Both the position numbers and the translations under genes were made by a program. Below are positions 1-11,118 of a DNA stretch of 64,000 nucleotides, one piece after another. Each line of letters opens with the position of its first letter. Within the stretch, counting starts at the first letter, position 1. The notes under the pieces were generated by a model. That model made no database searches. It was given only the letters and a program-made list of their open reading frames with translations, and had not been told where the DNA came from. Origin of the DNA: Hygrophila difformis. Its lineage: Eukaryota > Streptophyta > Magnoliopsida > Lamiales > Acanthaceae. The DNA lies in NCBI GenBank assembly GCA_030278955.1, contig JAOANR010000004.1, positions 52,145,459 through 52,209,458 on the forward strand, in the 5' to 3' direction.

Positions 1-132
1 GTGTCATCAGCTAGAAGTCAGGCACACCTTTACATGAAATGAAGCTCAACAATTTAACTTAATGAAGAATCCAATAATCATATTTTTGGAAATGGACCAG
101 GGAATTGAAGCACGCAGCCTTGGATTTCTTAC

Positions 133-895
133 CTTATGCTTTTTTATTGCACACCATGAGCGTCATTTAGGCTTGGATGCACTTCTGTGACAGTAGACAG
201 GAAATCCATGCCAAGGACGACACAAAGATCATGGATGGTGCTTACTAATTCAAGAATATTGTACAACCTGTCACTCTGAAATATATATTATATATATGGA
301 AAATATAAACCATGAAGATTCTTCAGTTAAAAAAATGTGCACGAAAGTATAAAATGACAGCTTCTAGGTTATTTGAAGATCACACCCACCTCTTCCTTTT
401 GGAGGTCGTGGAGTTGGTTATGGAATTCATTCAACTTCTTAGTTGATAGATCGGCACATATCTTCTGTATTGAAATTGAACTTCATAAAACTCTTTCATC
501 CTATCACTCTTCCGTTTCCTTAATTGTTCTAAAGCAGGAGCCATAGCTGCAAGCTGTTCCTGAATTGGTCCTGATGTCCTCTCATTCTGCAAAAGAAACT
601 AAAGGGAAAAAAATAGTGGGGAATGGTGTAAATTTATTAAGATATATGCTATAGTGTTCCTAGTACGATTATCAGTTCTGTAATTTCATAGAAGACAGTG
701 TGCCACATACAGCTCCACCATAAGTCTTCTCTCCAAGAGCCGATTGAATGTTGTTTAGTTCAACTCTTGGCATCTGCCAATTTCTGAAGAAGGTGGGCTC
801 TACATATGAGTATATGACAGCCTGGTCAACTTTTTTCTCATTTTTTTCTCTTTCTACATCAGTTTCGCCAACCTCATCCCAGATTTGCTGCATTT
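133..895 (-). pseudogene. MAP65: MAP65 microtubule-associated protein, captured exon fragments
   Basis: Three minus-strand pieces match plant MAP65/PRC1-type microtubule bundling proteins. The piece at about 672-893 reads QQIWDEVGETDVERE and later NNIQSALGEKTY, with internal material missing and a one-base frameshift near 770. The exon at 390-586 follows a TTTTGCAG acceptor and reads SGPIQEQLAAMAPALEQL, then needs a frame change to continue as IQKICADLSTKKLNEF. The exon at 133-275 reads STIHDLCVVLGMDFLSTVT and EVHPSLNDAHGVQ, followed by an in-frame TAA where the family has Ser. Frameshifts, a stop and lost sequence make it non-functional. Introns are retained, so it was copied from genomic DNA rather than retroposed. 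Confidence 0.85.
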
Positions 896-2830
896 AAGCA
901 AGGATTGTCTTCTCTCAGCATGTAAAAATGATAATAATAGGGCTATTGGAACAGAGATAATTAGTTGAAAATTAAAGTGGTGGAATTCAAGAATGCATTA
1001 CTTGCAATTGCTGCAGTAAAGATTGATAGGTGATCCTTCCAAGCAGAGGTTTTAGTTTCAACTGCTTCCATTATCAGAGTAGACCTGAGAAATCAACAAT
1101 TCCCAGGAATGGAATAATGCAGGCTGAGAAGAAAGAGTCTCAACTGCTTGATAGCACATTCAAGAATAACCACCATTTTCTAAATACTATAATAATGGTA
1201 ATGGAGCTCAACACGTTATAACAATTCAAGACTTGTTCCAAACAAAACAAGCTAATTAAGTAAGGAGTATTAACAATTTTAAGAACCTAACTTTATGTCA
1301 CTTAATTAGCTGAACATTGAAACATTTATTTCCTCAAAAAAGGACCACGAATCCAAAAAAGTCTCCAAATTAATTTCAATCCACAAACAAGAGAAGAAGC
1401 TAAAACTGCAGCTCCTTCAAGCATCAACTACACAATTTCAACACCAAACCCCCAAGCAGCCAAAGATAATCCCAACATGAAAGAAATGCAGATAAATCCA
1501 CAAAACTGCAAATAGGCAAGAAAAACCAGCAGCAAACACATATGTACACAAATAACATTCAAAGAAAACCCACATAAAACTTGGTAGCATTAGCAGTGAG
1601 CAGCAGAGGACACGTATATTCTCGTGTTGTACATTGAAAAAGTCTAAATTCCCAAGCAAAGATCAAGCCTGTTCGGGGGGAGTCTCAGTCTCTCCCTCGG
1701 CTTCCACTATACTATTCACAATTTCAAATCATAGAAGGAAGAAGAGAATATGAAAGATCATATCATAATTCCAATTATAAAACATGGTGCCCCAGGGAAG
1801 AAAAAGCACATTCTGTCTAACAACATACTTGCCTTTGTATATAATGGTTCATAAAGTTTCTGGTATGAGTGGTATCCTCTATCGACACATCCTCAAATGG
1901 TGCGAGCTGCAGTAAATCCTGGTGGGATCTTTTGTTAGAATCACTCCAGTTTTTAGGGTTTAAAATTTTAGTGACACTTGCAGCCAATGAGTAAGTACAA
2001 ACAATTGCAGCTCACATAAACATATGATCAAGCGAAACAAAAAAAAAACACTTGACTTTCAAAATGTAGCTTAATCAACACCTAATGCAATTTTTTTTGT
2101 AATCTTCAAGAGCAACCAATCCTAATCCAGAACAAAATGCAGCTGTCTTCAGTTGGGTGAATGCATTTACCAAATAAAAACACATTTATTCTCACACATC
2201 AAGACAACAGTATATTTTCAGAATGACTACTTAATTCTTATATATAACCCAATTTCCAAAAAAATACTTCAAAGGTAGCATTACACTGTAAAGCCAACCT
2301 CATAACCAAACAAAATAATACAGAGCAAATAGAATTGAAAAAGAGACAGAACCTCAACAACATTTCACATGGAACTTTTGTACTATTTGGCTATGAAACA
2401 GCAAACTCAAACAAACAAGGCAAAAATAAAAGTAAACCAGCACTAAATTGAGATTCATTTTTAAGCAACGGCTCTTCACACAACACCAGACAGATTGTTT
2501 GAGAGAATTTTAAAAATAGAATAGAAATAGCCTGAAGAAAAAATCATATAACCTGCAGCCGAATACCAATTCCTTGATGCGGGGGCCAGTTCAGGAAGGT
2601 CTCACCCTAGGCAATGCACGCAGCCTCAACTTTTTTTTTTTTCCTGACATTAGTTTTCATGTCTCTATATCCAGTTGATTGCTTGACACATGATAAAGGA
2701 TGCGGGAATTCAATTGTGTCCTTAAAGGAAACACACTCATTTAGAAAGATTTTCAATCATAACGTATTTGCCACATCATAAATAACAAAAGCAAATACAG
2801 ATCAGCGGATGAGCCCAAAGAGCCAAATAA
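896..2830. other. No recognisable gene; presumed Helitron internal DNA
   Basis: AT-rich sequence with only short chance reading frames. No domain, tRNA or terminal inverted repeat was recognised. A short GC-richer patch at about 2575-2635 is unlike its surroundings, but I could not identify it. Confidence 0.4.
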
Positions 2831-2833
2831 ATT

Positions 2834-2901
2834 TTTCGTCCATGGCATTGTGAAAAATATATGAATTGGTATTCTCAATGATTTAGCAACATGTGTATGC
2901 C
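2834..2901 (-). pseudogene. Sterol 3-beta-glucosyltransferase (UGT80-type) exon fragment
   Basis: The minus strand after an AATACAG acceptor (exon starts at 2901) reads GHTHVAKSLRIPIHIFFTMP then WT. In plant sterol glucosyltransferases (UGT80 family) this is the conserved stretch just before the nucleotide-sugar half of the GT-B fold. Similarity ends after the PWT motif, so only part of one exon was captured. It lies on the same strand as the MAP65 fragments, as expected for serial capture by one Helitron. Confidence 0.8.
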
Positions 2902-3039
2902 CTGTATTATGAATCAATAAAAGATCAGTCAAAATCAACAAACAAGAAGATGTAAAATCAGATTATTAGTCATGCAATCTAACCATATACTGGAGGATTG
3001 TCAAAAGCGAAAGGGGTTAGGAAAACAAATAAATCAACA

Positions 3040-3770
3040 GTGATAAGCACCTTAGCGAGGCCTCCGCTTCCATGAGGGCAAGGATTCAAGATCCGATTTC
3101 TTCGAGAATACTCCATTCTTAATAAGCAAAACCTAGAAACTGAGATTGGGATTTCCTGTGGCAAAAACAAATGCAACAACGTAAGAAGGGGAGGTGTCAC
3201 CATGGCTTCCAATGCGGAGAATTCGAAATGCCAGAGTCGGTAACAGAAGCGAACCCGATGACGAGGCAGCCGGAGGTGGAGCCTGAAGGAAATCGAAGCA
3301 GCAATGACGCTGCCCAGGTCTATTTCCGCCGGCGGCGTCCAAGGAGATTTTCCCAACGAAGCAGCGGCGATTAGGGTGACACAGCCGACCGTTATCTGCA
3401 CACAGTGGAAGACGGCGGCGCTCGCGGGTGGAGCGGTGGCAGCGAATTGCCAAGGAGCAATGACGACGAGGGTAACAGGCAAATGACAGGCACAAACGCG
3501 CACAGAGGGGGAGCCGCTGGGGTTCCCGTTGGCAGGGACTCGGAACAGTGGCTAGGGTTTGCTAAGACGGTGTGGCCGGAAGCGGGATCGGAGGGCACGA
3601 GCTGCTGGGGGAAATGGGGAGTATGAGAAAATTGGTCTGAAGAGAAAAGGAAAGAGAAATGGGGAATTTGGGGTGAAGAAAAAAAGCGCTATTCAAATCT
3701 CTAATTCAATTCAAATCCCAAGCATCTTTTTACCGAGCATCTTACACTTCGCGAGATTACTGAGGTGAAA
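3040..3770 (-). pseudogene. GC-rich segment, possibly a captured 5' UTR and first exon of an unidentified gene
   Basis: GC content rises sharply relative to the flanks. On the minus strand an ATG at about 3114 opens MEYSRRNRILNPCPHGSGG, ending in AAG before a GTGCTT that could be a donor site. Upstream are long overlapping frames in several phases, which is typical of GC-rich UTR rather than proof of coding. I do not recognise the protein. It may be the promoter-proximal part of another captured gene. Confidence 0.3.
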
Positions 3771-4149
3771 ATCGTAAAGGCCAAATGCTGTTGGACGTGG
3801 GAGGCTGGCGAGCTGCTAGGGTTTAGCAGGGAGGAAAATTGGAGAAGGGGATGGCAAGACAGCAGCGAACTACTACGAGACATAAGGAGAAGGGACACCA
3901 AAAAGACAACACCAACAGACAAAAGGAGGGCAGAAGGGTACAAGAGGAATTACACATGTGAAAGTACTGTTCATAAGGTTTAGCATATATATATACTAGA
4001 TATTTTCTGAATAATATGTTTAGTATTTGATTTGATTAAAACCATGTCACTGTCTCTTTTGCTGGAATTTTCTTGGTGACAGCTTGTGATCTTTTTGCTG
4101 CCTGCTATTCAAATAATGATTATAAATTAATATGTTTTTTATAAATTAC

Positions 4150-4460
4150 CAACACCAATTGACATGAGTGGATTGAGGTTCTAGTCACTTAAGCAAAGTC
4201 TCGGGTTCGAGCCTTGTGCATGCAAAAAATTGCTTTGGGAGAGACACTCTTAATTGCTCATGCAGATTCTCGAGGAATTAATCGTAGGTCCAGTGTGGCC
4301 CGAGGATTTGGACTTAGCCCAAGTGGTTAAGTCCCTCGACTTTCAACGGAATGTTGGATGTTCGATTCCCACCGGTAATTCCCCTTTATAATTTGTGTGG
4401 TCTGGGCTCCCACCATCCCTTTCCTAGCCTGTATAGACTGTTAAGTAAAAAAAAAAAGTG
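4150..4460 (+). repeat. Two adjoining tRNA-derived SINE copies with A tail
   Basis: The first part has an RNA polymerase III box B-like GGGTTCGAGCC near 4201 and belongs to the same family as the copy at 18210. The second, from about 4304, has a box A-like TTAGCCCAAGTGG, a box B-like TGTTCGATTCC and an A tail at about 4448. Further members of the second family occur at 28724, 31040, 46606 and 51178. No CDS is present. Confidence 0.75.
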
Positions 4461-4515
4461 ATTCTCCTTCGGCAACAAGCTTTTAACTGCAGAACATATA
4501 TATCACCATCAATAT

Positions 4516-4781
4516 TACTCCCTCCGTCCCACTTAACTTGTCTTGTTTCACTTTTGCACACAATCCAAGACACTTTTTCAACCGTTAATATCTCAAAATG
4601 TGTATAACAAAAAATTATGTAAAGTATATATATTCTAAAACAACATGATAATACGATTCTAACAAGACCCTACTTGACTATTTTATCCAAATATATACAT
4701 GCAATAAAATCGAGTCAAAGTAGAACAATGAACAGTGTCAAAAAGTCAAACAGAACACGTTAGCTGTGACGGAGGGAGTAA
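4516..4781. mobile_element. Stowaway-type MITE
   Basis: Terminal inverted repeats CTCCCTCCGTCCC and the reverse complement of its variant (GACGGAGGGAG) are flanked by TA on both sides. This is the signature of Tc1/mariner-derived Stowaway MITEs. Length is about 266 bp, with no coding capacity. Confidence 0.85.
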
Positions 4782-4839
4782 TTTATTTTGACTACAATAT
4801 AGTAATTGGTCGGTATTATAGATTATCTTTCAACAAGCT

Positions 4840-5390
4840 TTGGATGTGAGATATTTGGATGTGCATTTTAAAAAGTGCTGCAGCGTTTAGAAAATGGATA
4901 ATCAGATAATTGTTGTAACAAAACGTGCTGTAGGAAATTAAGTGTTTGGATGAGTTTATGCTGTTTCAAATCGCAATAATCAGATAATCATTAAAAAGTG
5001 TTTGGATTTGCGTTTTTCATTACCTCAAAAGGTAACAATATAGTAAAATCTATTTTTAGCTAAACGCAATTTTCTTGCAGCACCAAATTGTAGCTGCAAG
5101 AAAATAGCGTTTTCATTCCCTCAAAACGCAAATAATAGATTATTAGAAGTTAGTACACAAACAGGATTAAAATATTATTTACGTTATGCAAACGCAATAA
5201 TCAGATAATCTGTACCAAAACACACAAACAAACACCCTCGAAATAGATTATCTGATTATTGCGTTTTTAAAACGCAAATAATCAGATTTGCAGCACCATT
5301 TTTGAGTGGTTAAACTGATTATTTGCGTTTTGAAAGCGCAATAATCAGATAATCTATTTTCCTGCCACTTATCCAAATACCCACTTTTTG
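4840..5390. mobile_element. MITE with multiple subterminal ATAATCAGATAAT motifs
   Basis: The motif CAATAATCAGATAATC or its reverse complement recurs at about 4972, 5194, 5247 and 5337, with shorter versions at 4898 and 5278, in both orientations. The ends carry related TGTTTGGATG/TATCCAAATA sequences. This fits a foldback MITE, possibly hAT-like. The exact ends and target-site duplication were not resolved. Confidence 0.55.
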
Positions 5391-5923
5391 TTTACAAATT
5401 AACTTATCAATGCCATAACAATAGAATGAAGTATTAATTCTAATTTGGCAATAAAAAAAAAAAAAACAAAACAAAAAACTGCAGTACATCAAAAAGAAAA
5501 CTAATTAATTAATTGAATTTAAGCCTTAAAAGTTCAAACCAAACCTGCGTGTGATCAAATTCATGGCCGTCTTCAGCAAAAAATAAAAAATAAAAAATAA
5601 TAAAATAATAAAAAAAAATGATGGCTGTCTTTTTCATATACTGCTGATATAGAATTGGACTGTTTTGACTGCAAAATTTCCACATAAAATCCCAAATTTA
5701 TTTATATCTGTGGACCCTTCATCATTATTATTACACGAAACCTAACATTATATAATGACATGTTCCACGACGCTTATCTTCGACAAAGAAAAGATGACCA
5801 TAAATACTTGTTATCTTCGAAATGAAACGTTGTAGCTATTAAATTCTCTGTTCCTCCACAAAAAACATCGTAAATTTTAGGAAAATGATACAGTACAGTA
5901 AATCCTACATATATATATATATA
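5391..5923. other. AT-rich intergenic DNA between two transposons
   Basis: A/T homopolymer-rich sequence with a TA microsatellite at 5909-5922 directly abutting the Helitron terminus. No gene is recognisable. Confidence 0.5.
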
Positions 5924-6191
5924 CTAGTTGGAGACCTGTGCGATGCACAGCGTAAAAGGGATGTGCAACTGCCTATGGAGAAAGAAATCCTTTTTCTGTG
6001 TCATTTACATTTTCTTTTTCTTTTCGGGGGGAAGGCAAAAGAGAACAAAGAAGAAAAAATAGAATACAGTAACCAGCAACAGCAACACAAAACAGACTAT
6101 ATGTGATACCTGAAGTTCTAGACAGAACTAAATAGTATTTAAAAAGTTAAGGATTAGCATATCTAAATAACTTTGTAGATAATCCTAATAC

Positions 6192-6512
6192 CTTCACGTG
6201 ATGTGGCATTATTTTTATATCATAAGGTACATGTAGCCATGTCTCCGGTCAATAAAACAAAAAATCTTCGGGCTTGCTAGTATAAATATCAGCATATCGA
6301 TGGATGTGGTAGGCCAATGCTGATTCTTTACTTGTGTCAGTAAGGAATGTAGCTCCAAATGACCTGTTAAATATTAGTTTCATTCTGCTGTGTGCTTTAT
6401 GTCTCTCATCATTCAGCTCCCCAAGAAGCGACATGTATGCTTCACGAACCTCTACTGTGCAAGCAGTCGCATGCAATTTGCCAAGAAGTTCTTGTATTAT
6501 ATGAAACTTTGC
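6192..6512 (-). pseudogene. 5'-nucleotidase domain (NT5DC/HAD) protein exon fragment
   Basis: An exon bounded by CTCATTAG acceptor and AAG|GTATTA donor encodes KFHIIQELLGKLHATACTVE, VREAYMSLLGELNDER, MKLIFNRSFGATFLTDT, ALAYHIHRYADIYTSKPE and, after an in-frame TGA at about 6249, WLHVPYDIKIMPHHVK. This is the C-terminal part of the plant HAD-superfamily 5'-nucleotidase domain proteins (cytosolic IMP/GMP nucleotidase type). The internal stop shows it is broken. It is the captured fragment nearest the Helitron 3' end. Confidence 0.8.
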
Positions 6513-6974
6513 CTAATGAGAAAATGAGGAATGAATGAACCCAAAACAGAGAAAATAAAATTGCAAGAGTGTAATCTACAATCCTCCAAAATGGTTGAGC
6601 ATCAGCCCAAACATATACAAAACACTCATAATCACAACATCAAAATCTTCCCACACTGAACTTGAAAAATATGCAAACCATCAACTTATCATAACATTTA
6701 CCTGTTGCGAATTGGTAACTATCTTCATCCTGGATCTGAATTTCATTCTGAAAGTAACCAAAAAAATGTAAGGATCCAAAATTTACAACTCAAGGTGGTT
6801 TAGCAATTCTTTTGAGAACTCTGCACATTAATGGTTAGATCACTAATCCCATCAATTATATTCATGGATATGTGTAATTAGTGTTTTGCTGCTAGGTCTT
6901 GTTGATGCTAAATTCATATCAAAGTTTCTAAAAAATAAATAAATGAAAAGTAGGGGGAAAACTGAACAGAAATC
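6513..6974. other. Helitron internal DNA with one possible unidentified mini-exon
   Basis: A possible short exon on the minus strand at about 6700-6750 reads QIQDEDSYQFAT. I could not assign it to the neighbouring nucleotidase or TTI1 fragments. The remainder resembles intron. Confidence 0.3.
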
Positions 6975-8238
6975 CTACAGGAGATTGAAGAATGTTATCT
7001 GCAACAAGCCGGGGACCACCAAAATATGTAACAGCAAGTAACTTTCGGACGTGTGATAAGGCAGCCAACTCCTCATTACCTAGCATCACTTGAGGAAGCT
7101 TTTCAAGTAACCTGTAAAAGATGTGCACATATGTGCGACCACGTCAATCCTTTCAATTTGTTGAGAAGAAAGTTCAAACATTATATGAAAAGATTCAGAG
7201 AAGTTGACCTGTTAAAGACCTCAGCAATATCATCTTCTACTTCAGGCTTTGTTTGGTTAAAGCCAAGGATACAAAGTATGCCTGGGCACCTGAAGACACA
7301 TCTTCAAAATCATCACAAACCAAGGCGCAAGCATTCCTACATTAGCAAACAGTGGGTATTAACACTACATAAATTCAATGCATACAAGATTTTCTCAACT
7401 TATTAACTTCATGTCCTTAATTTTCACAAAGTGACCAAATATCACAATATCCAGACAAAAGCAAAAATTGATCTATTTATATACCCAAAAGGCACTGAGT
7501 GCTATGGAATAACAAGAATTAATGGAGAGATGAAGGAAAATAAAAAATGTGACGATAGAGATTCTGAAACCCAACTCACCAAGAACATCAATCTGCTTTC
7601 TTTCAGTGAGTGACTGCATTTACACATAAGTGCCTCCACAGATGCCAAAAGCCCCATCTTCACTTTTCTGCTTGGGTGTACGCAAATCTGACACAGATAT
7701 TGAATATGTAAAAGTATTGGCTGTGAAAATTATATACTGTCAAAAAAGATAATCATGTTAGACCTACATGAGGGAATGTTGCAGATAACAACTTGTTAAT
7801 ATGAGCAGCAGTATTTTCCAACCACTCTACTGAACATTCTACACGCAGCATTCCACCTTTAACATCAGATTTTATCAGAGTGGTATCTTTTCCAGTGACT
7901 GGAGTGTTACCATCCCTGGGTTCAGCTGACTCTCCGCCATTATTCTGCATTGCCGTTTTAACAGGAAGGTGGCGCAGTTCCTCAAGGAATGACATTAGAG
8001 GTTTCTCTTTACTTGAGCAATACTCGGATATGCCATCCTGGTGAGTGCCAACAATGGGTTCAGAGACAGCATCACCAAGAACTATAATGAGATATTCAGT
8101 CAACACTCTCAGTGCCAGGTCTAAGGCATCTGAACTTCCAGCTGCACCACTAATCATTGTTCTTGATGCATGCAATACTTTCCCAATTTGGCTGACAACA
8201 CCTGGTAAATAAAATGCCAGTGCATCAGCAGTGCCAAC
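6975..8238 (-). pseudogene. TTI1-like ARM-repeat protein fragment (TELO2-interacting protein 1 homologue)
   Basis: The exon 7764-8238 (after TTGCAG) encodes VGTADALAFYLPGVVSQIGK, VLHASRTMISGAAGSSDALD and LRVLTEYLIIVL. It matches the plant ARM-repeat proteins homologous to TTI1, a partner of TEL2 in PIKK kinase assembly. A second exon at about 6976-7111 reads LLEKLPQVMLGNEELAALSH, then HVRKLLAVTYFGGPRLVAD. Between them are weaker pieces at about 7190-7290 (ILGFNQTKPEVEDDIAEVF) and 7600-7700, the latter with a stop. Only the N-terminal part of the gene is present and the reading frame is not continuous. Confidence 0.72.
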
Positions 8239-8859
8239 CTGCAAGTTCTACATAAACCAATTAACTAAGTGTGTAGATGCCAAACAATAAAGCATATAGG
8301 AATATTACAACAGAACTACAAGTTCTCATTGGATTTCACTTGAATATAAACTAACAAGACATACCTAAGCAAATAAGTCTTTTTCAACTGCCTCCTATCT
8401 GCCACAAAACTTGCTTCCTTGAATCAAAGACCAAAGGAATCACGTATAGTACTGAAAGATATAAACAAAAACCACCCCTAAATTAAAATTCAACAAAATA
8501 AGCCAAGCCAAGTACTTACCTATAATATTCAATTGAGAGTAGTGAAAAGCATTGCCCATGTTACAACTTATGGGCTATTGAAAGAAGTAAATTCAATTTA
8601 ACCCATTTTTCTTAATATAAGAATAATCTTCAACCAGTTATAGTGTTAATTTGTTATTAATGCCTTGTAGCCATTCCACCCAACGCCGAATAGCTTCATT
8701 CGTAATTTGGATTTATGTATAAGGCATATGTTCGGAACCAATAGGATAATTGAAGAATGATGGAAGGTGGTCAAGTTTATGATTCCAGAATGATCAAATA
8801 TGAAACGAACCACAGAAGAGCCTAATCATCAGAACACAGTTAAGAAAAATGAACATACC

Positions 8860-9628
8860 CATTTATCAACAACTCTTTTGCAAGTTTTCGGTTGGTTGTA
8901 GTTTCCTCATCAGACTTCGACAAGAACATAATTACCTGCCCCAAATGTAACCCAACCATCAAAAATCAATTTTGTAATTACTATTATAAAAATGTTAAAG
9001 TAAGAGAGATATGGCAATACAACCACAGACACATAAGAAAATTATTGACCTTTCCGAGGCCACTCTTTTTTAATTGATCATACTGCTCAAGATCAGTTGG
9101 GAACTGTGGGACAAGCAAAAATTTTCAGTTTCCAAGCAACAATTGAACTTCAATTATAATTAGAATAAATGAATGGATGTGTCATCTGTACGTCATTCAG
9201 GATCTGCAGAACTGCAGCTTGGATGTTTATATTGGGCAAGCTTCCATCTGGAAAGGGTTGAAGCCAGGTCTTCAGAAGTGTTAGAACTCCATGATCGAGA
9301 AATTCTTGCTGAAGTTATTTTCTGCACAATTTGAGATACCAAAGCAATGAAATTGAAAATTCCAAATCGATGAAATGAAAATAGAACATGAAAGAAAAAA
9401 AGAACCAAATTTGAAAGCACATCAGTGAGAAGAGAGCTTTTTCAACTTGTTTATGGCAGGTTTCCCTTGGCAGTTCAGATCTGCATCTTCTTCTGCGACA
9501 ACTTCCAATTCCGCCATAACATTCTCTACAAGAAGGGCAATTTCTGCAGCACTTTTTTCATTTTGTTTCTTCTTCTTGCCCACCTTAAACAGTTGTTTAA
9601 TTTCCTCATCCTCTTCCCCTTCTTCAGC
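8860..9628 (-). pseudogene. IWS1: IWS1 transcription elongation factor fragment
   Basis: Exon from 9628: AEEGEEDEEIKQLFKVGKKK, AAEIALLVENVMAELEV, GKPAINKLKKL. A two-base deletion near 9435 then breaks the frame. The next exon, about 9198-9320, encodes QEFLDHGVLTLLKTWLQPFP and DGSLPNINIQAAVLQIL in a shifted frame. A small exon at about 9066-9103 reads FPTDLEQYDQLKKSGLGKV. The last, about 8861-8936, reads MFLSKSDEETTTNRKLAKEL followed by a one-base loss before the DKW motif. This is the TFIIS N-terminal-like (TND) domain of IWS1, the SPT6/RNA polymerase II partner. Introns are kept and several indels are present. Confidence 0.88.
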
Positions 9629-10190
9629 CTGCAAATAACATGCACCAACAAATTTAACTAAGTTCCCAACCATCTAAGCTCTTTGAACAATTGAAATAAA
9701 TTTAAAAGTCCCTGAATACATCAACATCTCTAATTTTCTTCTATGGAAAATAAGTATATAGAGCAACCAGTGGCAATCTGGTAAAGCACATATATTAGTA
9801 GCCTAGAAAATCACCACCCAGGAGATGTAAATTGCAATAAGAATATGATCAGTTTAGCAATCATGAATTTTTTTCAAATAAAAGAATAAGTGCACTTGTA
9901 CAAACAAAAGGGGAAAGGAATGGCCACAGTGACCAGGTGAAGAGAACAATAATAAGAACATGAATGGCACAAGACATGAATTTGGATAGTAGTTTCTAAA
10001 TAAACTTGCAAATAATTGTATCATTGATGGATTAGATTATTATACATAGGCATATTTTCATATGTATGAAGTTCATCTTTAAACCCACATAGACAAATCA
10101 AAAACAAACAAGATGCATGGTGATCAAAAATAAATTGGTTCCTTGACAAACTTACCATAACAAATAAAAAAATCAAAAAGTAAAAGAAGC
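9629..10190. other. Helitron internal or intronic DNA without recognisable exon
   Basis: AT-rich; only chance frames are seen. It probably represents flanking intron of the captured IWS1 piece and its junction with the next fragment. Confidence 0.35.
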
Positions 10191-10202
10191 TAAATCACTA
10201 CC

Positions 10203-10520
10203 CCTGAAAGCATTAGTTGGCCCTTTTCCAGATTTAGACTGAAGGAAACTGTCAACTGAAACAGCATCACAAGGGTCCAGCAGATTAAAATCCTGGTAAA
10301 GGTCAGTGGTGGCTAACTGCAATGTTAGAAGTACCTGTCATTTGAGAACAAGGATAACCACAGAATGTTTCATAATTTAAATAAATTATGGAATAGAACC
10401 AGATAGGACTCAAGCTCCCCCGCCTCGCCACCAGCATCTAAACATTCACCTTCGAGCACAACAAGATTTGCAGGAGGCTTCACATGATGACTGGGTAATC
10501 CAGCACTAATCTTGAATCTA
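10203..10520 (-). pseudogene. Two exon-like pieces of an unidentified captured gene
   Basis: On the minus strand a piece at about 10410-10520 reads [20 protein letters not shown] then [17 protein letters not shown] before a GTTCTA donor-like site. After an ATTGCAG acceptor a second piece (10203-10316) reads [20 protein letters not shown] then [17 protein letters not shown]. The open, non-repetitive peptides with splice-like borders look like real former exons, but I do not recognise the protein. They sit between the ECR1 and IWS1 fragments and may be a further captured gene. Confidence 0.45.
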
Positions 10521-10715
10521 ACGATGTGGTGCTAGCCAGTTGCTTCATTAGAGAAATGTTGCTGAAAAGGGATTTAAATATGAATCCCCGAACAATTGTC
10601 AGCCCTCTTGACAGCCTGTGAGAATGCATTAGATGAATAGGAGGCAGGGGAAAGAGAATGAGAAACAACCACAAATATTTTACTCATCTGAAGATGCAAA
10701 ACCTTTGTATATTAC

Positions 10716-11118
10716 CTCCGTGTAAACCCATTGCATGTCTCCGGGATTATCTGGATCAAAAATTAAGTTACCATGAACCTGGAGGTGGAAATAATTAAAC
10801 AGACACATAAATGACGTAAACAGATCTCCAAGAATATGAAAGGAAAAAAGAATAAAAAAATTAAATGCTCACCTCATTCCATTTAATCAAGTGCACATAC
10901 TCAATACAATGAGCAGCGTTTCTTGGAGTTTCTGCTAAGGTGCACAAAGGAAAGTTCACTTGCGGAGGGAACAGCCAAATGGTACACTGAAAACAAGGCA
11001 TTGTTCCCGGTATTATAATCCTGACATGCCCTTTGAAACCTTCAATCCCACCATCCACCATAGGTTTGACTGTTTCTTCCCGAGGGTTATCTTCAAAGTC
11101 ATACTCTAGGCATCTCAA
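10716..11118 (-). pseudogene. ECR1: ECR1 (NEDD8-activating enzyme E1 catalytic subunit) fragment
   Basis: The exon 10873-11118 encodes LEYDFEDNPREETVKPMVDG, GGIEGFKGHVRIIIPG, CFQCTIWLFPPQVNFP and CTLAETPRNAAHCIEYVHLI. This is the ThiF/UBA-type region around the catalytic Cys motif (FPLCTLAETPR) of the RUB/NEDD8 E1 subunit UBA3/ECR1. The next exon, 10716-10778, flanked by CAG and GTAATA, reads IFDPDNPGDMQWVYTE. A further degraded exon remnant may begin at about 10625 (AVKRAD) before frame loss. The 5' and 3' parts of the gene are absent. Confidence 0.87.

Larger units (their letters stand above)
1..4000 (-). mobile_element. Putative Helitron, 5' part, carrying captured gene fragments
   Basis: Read on the minus strand, 4000 begins TCTAGTATATATATATGC, preceded by A. 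That fits a Helitron 5' terminus (TC start, AT-rich head, insertion between A and T). Downstream on the same strand lie degraded exons of a MAP65 gene and a sterol glucosyltransferase, plus a GC-rich segment that looks like a captured 5' UTR and first exon. The 3' terminus (hairpin plus CTRR) would lie beyond position 1 and is not visible, so the call rests on one terminus and on the same-strand gene fragments. No Rep/helicase coding is seen, so the element would be non-autonomous. Confidence 0.45.

Noticed and set aside
2979..3503. 174-codon minus-strand frame in GC-rich DNA
   Set aside because: Competing frames of similar length exist in other phases and strands, and no domain is recognised; probably UTR-type DNA. 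Only the region as a whole was reported.
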